Made by a program: the position numbers and the translations under genes. The notes under the pieces are model-generated. The model searched no databases. It had not been told where the DNA came from and saw only the letters and a list, made by a program, of their open reading frames with translations. DNA of 64,000 nt from Ignavibacteria bacterium UBA2360 (GTDB taxonomy: Bacteria; Bacteroidota; Ignavibacteria; Tepidaquicellales; OLB5): positions 1 to 64,000 of the forward strand of contig DDTQ01000011.1 in assembly GCA_002344125.1 (NCBI GenBank). The letters are read 5' to 3'. Shown piece after piece: positions 63,116-64,000 of the stretch; within the stretch, counting starts at the first letter, position 1, and each line of letters begins with the position of its first letter.

Positions 63116-63242
63116 ATAAATTGCGATAAATTTTGTAAATATAATACAAAGTTAGCATTTATTATTGAATGTTTAAATGTAAGGGATTTTCACATTTATA
63201 CTGACAATTCACAGTTTTTAGAGGCTTTTTATGTGGTATAAT

Positions 63243-63271
63243 AAAAATCCCGCTATTAAGATCAGCGGGAT
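63243..63271 (-). terminator. Terminator of the truncated surface protein
   Basis: On the minus strand ATCCCGCT, a 9-base loop, AGCGGGAT, then TTTTTATT, about 100 bases after the stop at 63372. The rest of the gap holds nothing I recognise. Confidence 0.75.
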
Positions 63272-63371
63272 GAAATTGTGAATGCTATTATGATTTAGTA
63301 AGATTTTTTCGCATTCGAAACAATATTTGAATAATATGATATTTATGTGATATTAACTATTGCTTTTTCAT

Positions 63372-64000
63372 TTACTCGGCATCCGGATGGCGGACTACAC
63401 AAAACTTGCCGTTCGTGATAGTTATCGCACCTGAATTTGACTGGAACGTGCCTTCAAATGTACCTTTAATATCTTCGCCAACTGCGCCGTATTCTGTTAC
63501 GTTGATATTGACCGTCTGAGCTGCGTATGTATTCAGTACTTTATAGGTCAATGCGCCGGATTGCCATGCGAATGAACCGGTTGTCTTTCCGGGGAATACA
63601 AGAGAAAATGAAGCAGTATCCACTCCCGCGGCAGTTATACCTGTGACCTTATCTTTTACTGAATAGTAACCAAGTGCAACAGCAGTCTGCAGCCTTACGT
63701 ATTTATTATTATACCCTGCGCCTGTTATGACAAAACTGTTCTCGCAATCTGCGGGATTTCCGGCGCATGAGCGAAGGTCACCAAGATTTAATGTTACTGC
63801 CGATGGTGGGGTCTGAATAATGGTGTCTATCACCTGACCGCTGTATGAAGTGAACTTCAAACGAGCCTGTTTGTTTGGAGCAACGTAAATTCTGAACGCG
63901 CCGGTTTGTGTCGGCATGATTCCCTGGTTTTGGTTATCCCAGAAAACTGAAAGCGTACCGAATATATTATTGTTGTTGCAATCTTTGAATGTTCCGGTTA
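63372..64000 (-). CDS. Truncated exported-type protein (5' end outside the window)
   Basis: The reading frame stays open to the window edge (TGTFKDCNNNN, LSVFWDNQNQGI), so the gene extends beyond 64000. Visible strands are short and polar with pairs of cysteines (FKDC, DLRSCAGNPADCENSF), and VYRIYVAP-like and VTLNLGDL segments recall carboxypeptidase-regulatory-like or Ig-like surface domains. No T9SS sorting domain is at the end (KFCVVRHPDAE). Function unknown. Confidence 0.6.
   Translation of the reverse strand, partial: TGTFKDCNNNNIFGTLSVFWDNQNQGIMPTQTGAFRIYVAPNKQARLKFTSYSGQVIDTIIQTPPSAVTLNLGDLRSCAGNPADCENSFVITGAGYNNKYVRLQTAVALGYYSVKDKVTGITAAGVDTASFSLVFPGKTTGSFAWQSGALTYKVLNTYAAQTVNINVTEYGAVGEDIKGTFEGTFQSNSGAITITNGKFCVVRHPDAE

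Overview
The window looks like a chromosomal segment of a bacterium of the Bacteroidota/Chlorobi group, most probably an Ignavibacteria-like lineage. The evidence is a type IX secretion (T9SS) cluster (porU, porV), several proteins with C-terminal T9SS sorting domains of the NYPNPFNP type, two SusC/TonB-receptor-like outer-membrane barrels, many lipoproteins and outer-membrane proteins, and moderate-to-low GC. No rRNA, tRNA, CRISPR array, transposase or prophage was seen, so the taxonomic call rests on protein style only.

Layout. 0-5.2 kb: ccmB, a TPR protein, then a minus-strand operon (Ste24-like M48 protease, pdxA, ftsE). 5.2-6.0 kb: a gene-free tract packed with palindromes. 6.0-8.2 kb: a T9SS cargo protein and a long leader with repeated TCAT-N2-TGAGAA sites. 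8.2-13.9 kb: a plus-strand run (lipoprotein with an amidohydrolase fold but no metal ligands, prmC, dtd, a DUF2520 protein, an outer-membrane protein, a site-2 protease, a YkvA-like protein). 13.9-23.5 kb: a GT2 glycosyltransferase and the T9SS operon porU-porV-M6-like cargo; the M6 protein has lost its HExxH zinc site. 23.8-33.5 kb: a minus-strand series (GT9, a small membrane protein, a deoxynucleoside kinase, folK, folB, sucD with a lysine-rich tail, a lipoprotein, an amidase, yajQ, DUF2442, a frameshifted DUF4160 gene, EVE, pcrA). 33.8-37.5 kb: a 1247-residue fused NfnB/NfnA-like flavoprotein.

37.6-41.9 kb is a visibly AT-rich accessory island. It holds an AIPR-family abortive-infection protein with an Mrr-like nuclease motif, a DarT1-type DNA ADP-ribosyltransferase preceded by an IF-2 N-terminal-like domain, its NADAR-type antitoxin, and a convergent DUF726-like serine hydrolase. 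This is the strongest candidate for an anti-phage system in the window, and the IF2N-DarT fusion is its most unusual part.

42.1-46.8 kb: an amino-acid catabolism group (tryptophanase, an esterase, a 32-residue membrane protein, fumarylacetoacetase, an unknown 324-residue protein). 47-49.2 kb: small plus-strand genes, including a protein with a duplicated motif, a polysaccharide deacetylase and an Fe-S protein. 49.4-55.7 kb: two paralogous TonB-receptor-like barrels on either side of a YcaQ-like glycosylase. 55.9-56.9 kb: a tandem pair of 134-residue RsbRD-N-like proteins. 57.1-64 kb: lysA, an S9 peptidase, a CDGSH protein, an L,D-transpeptidase, fused ftcD, and a surface-type protein truncated by the window edge.
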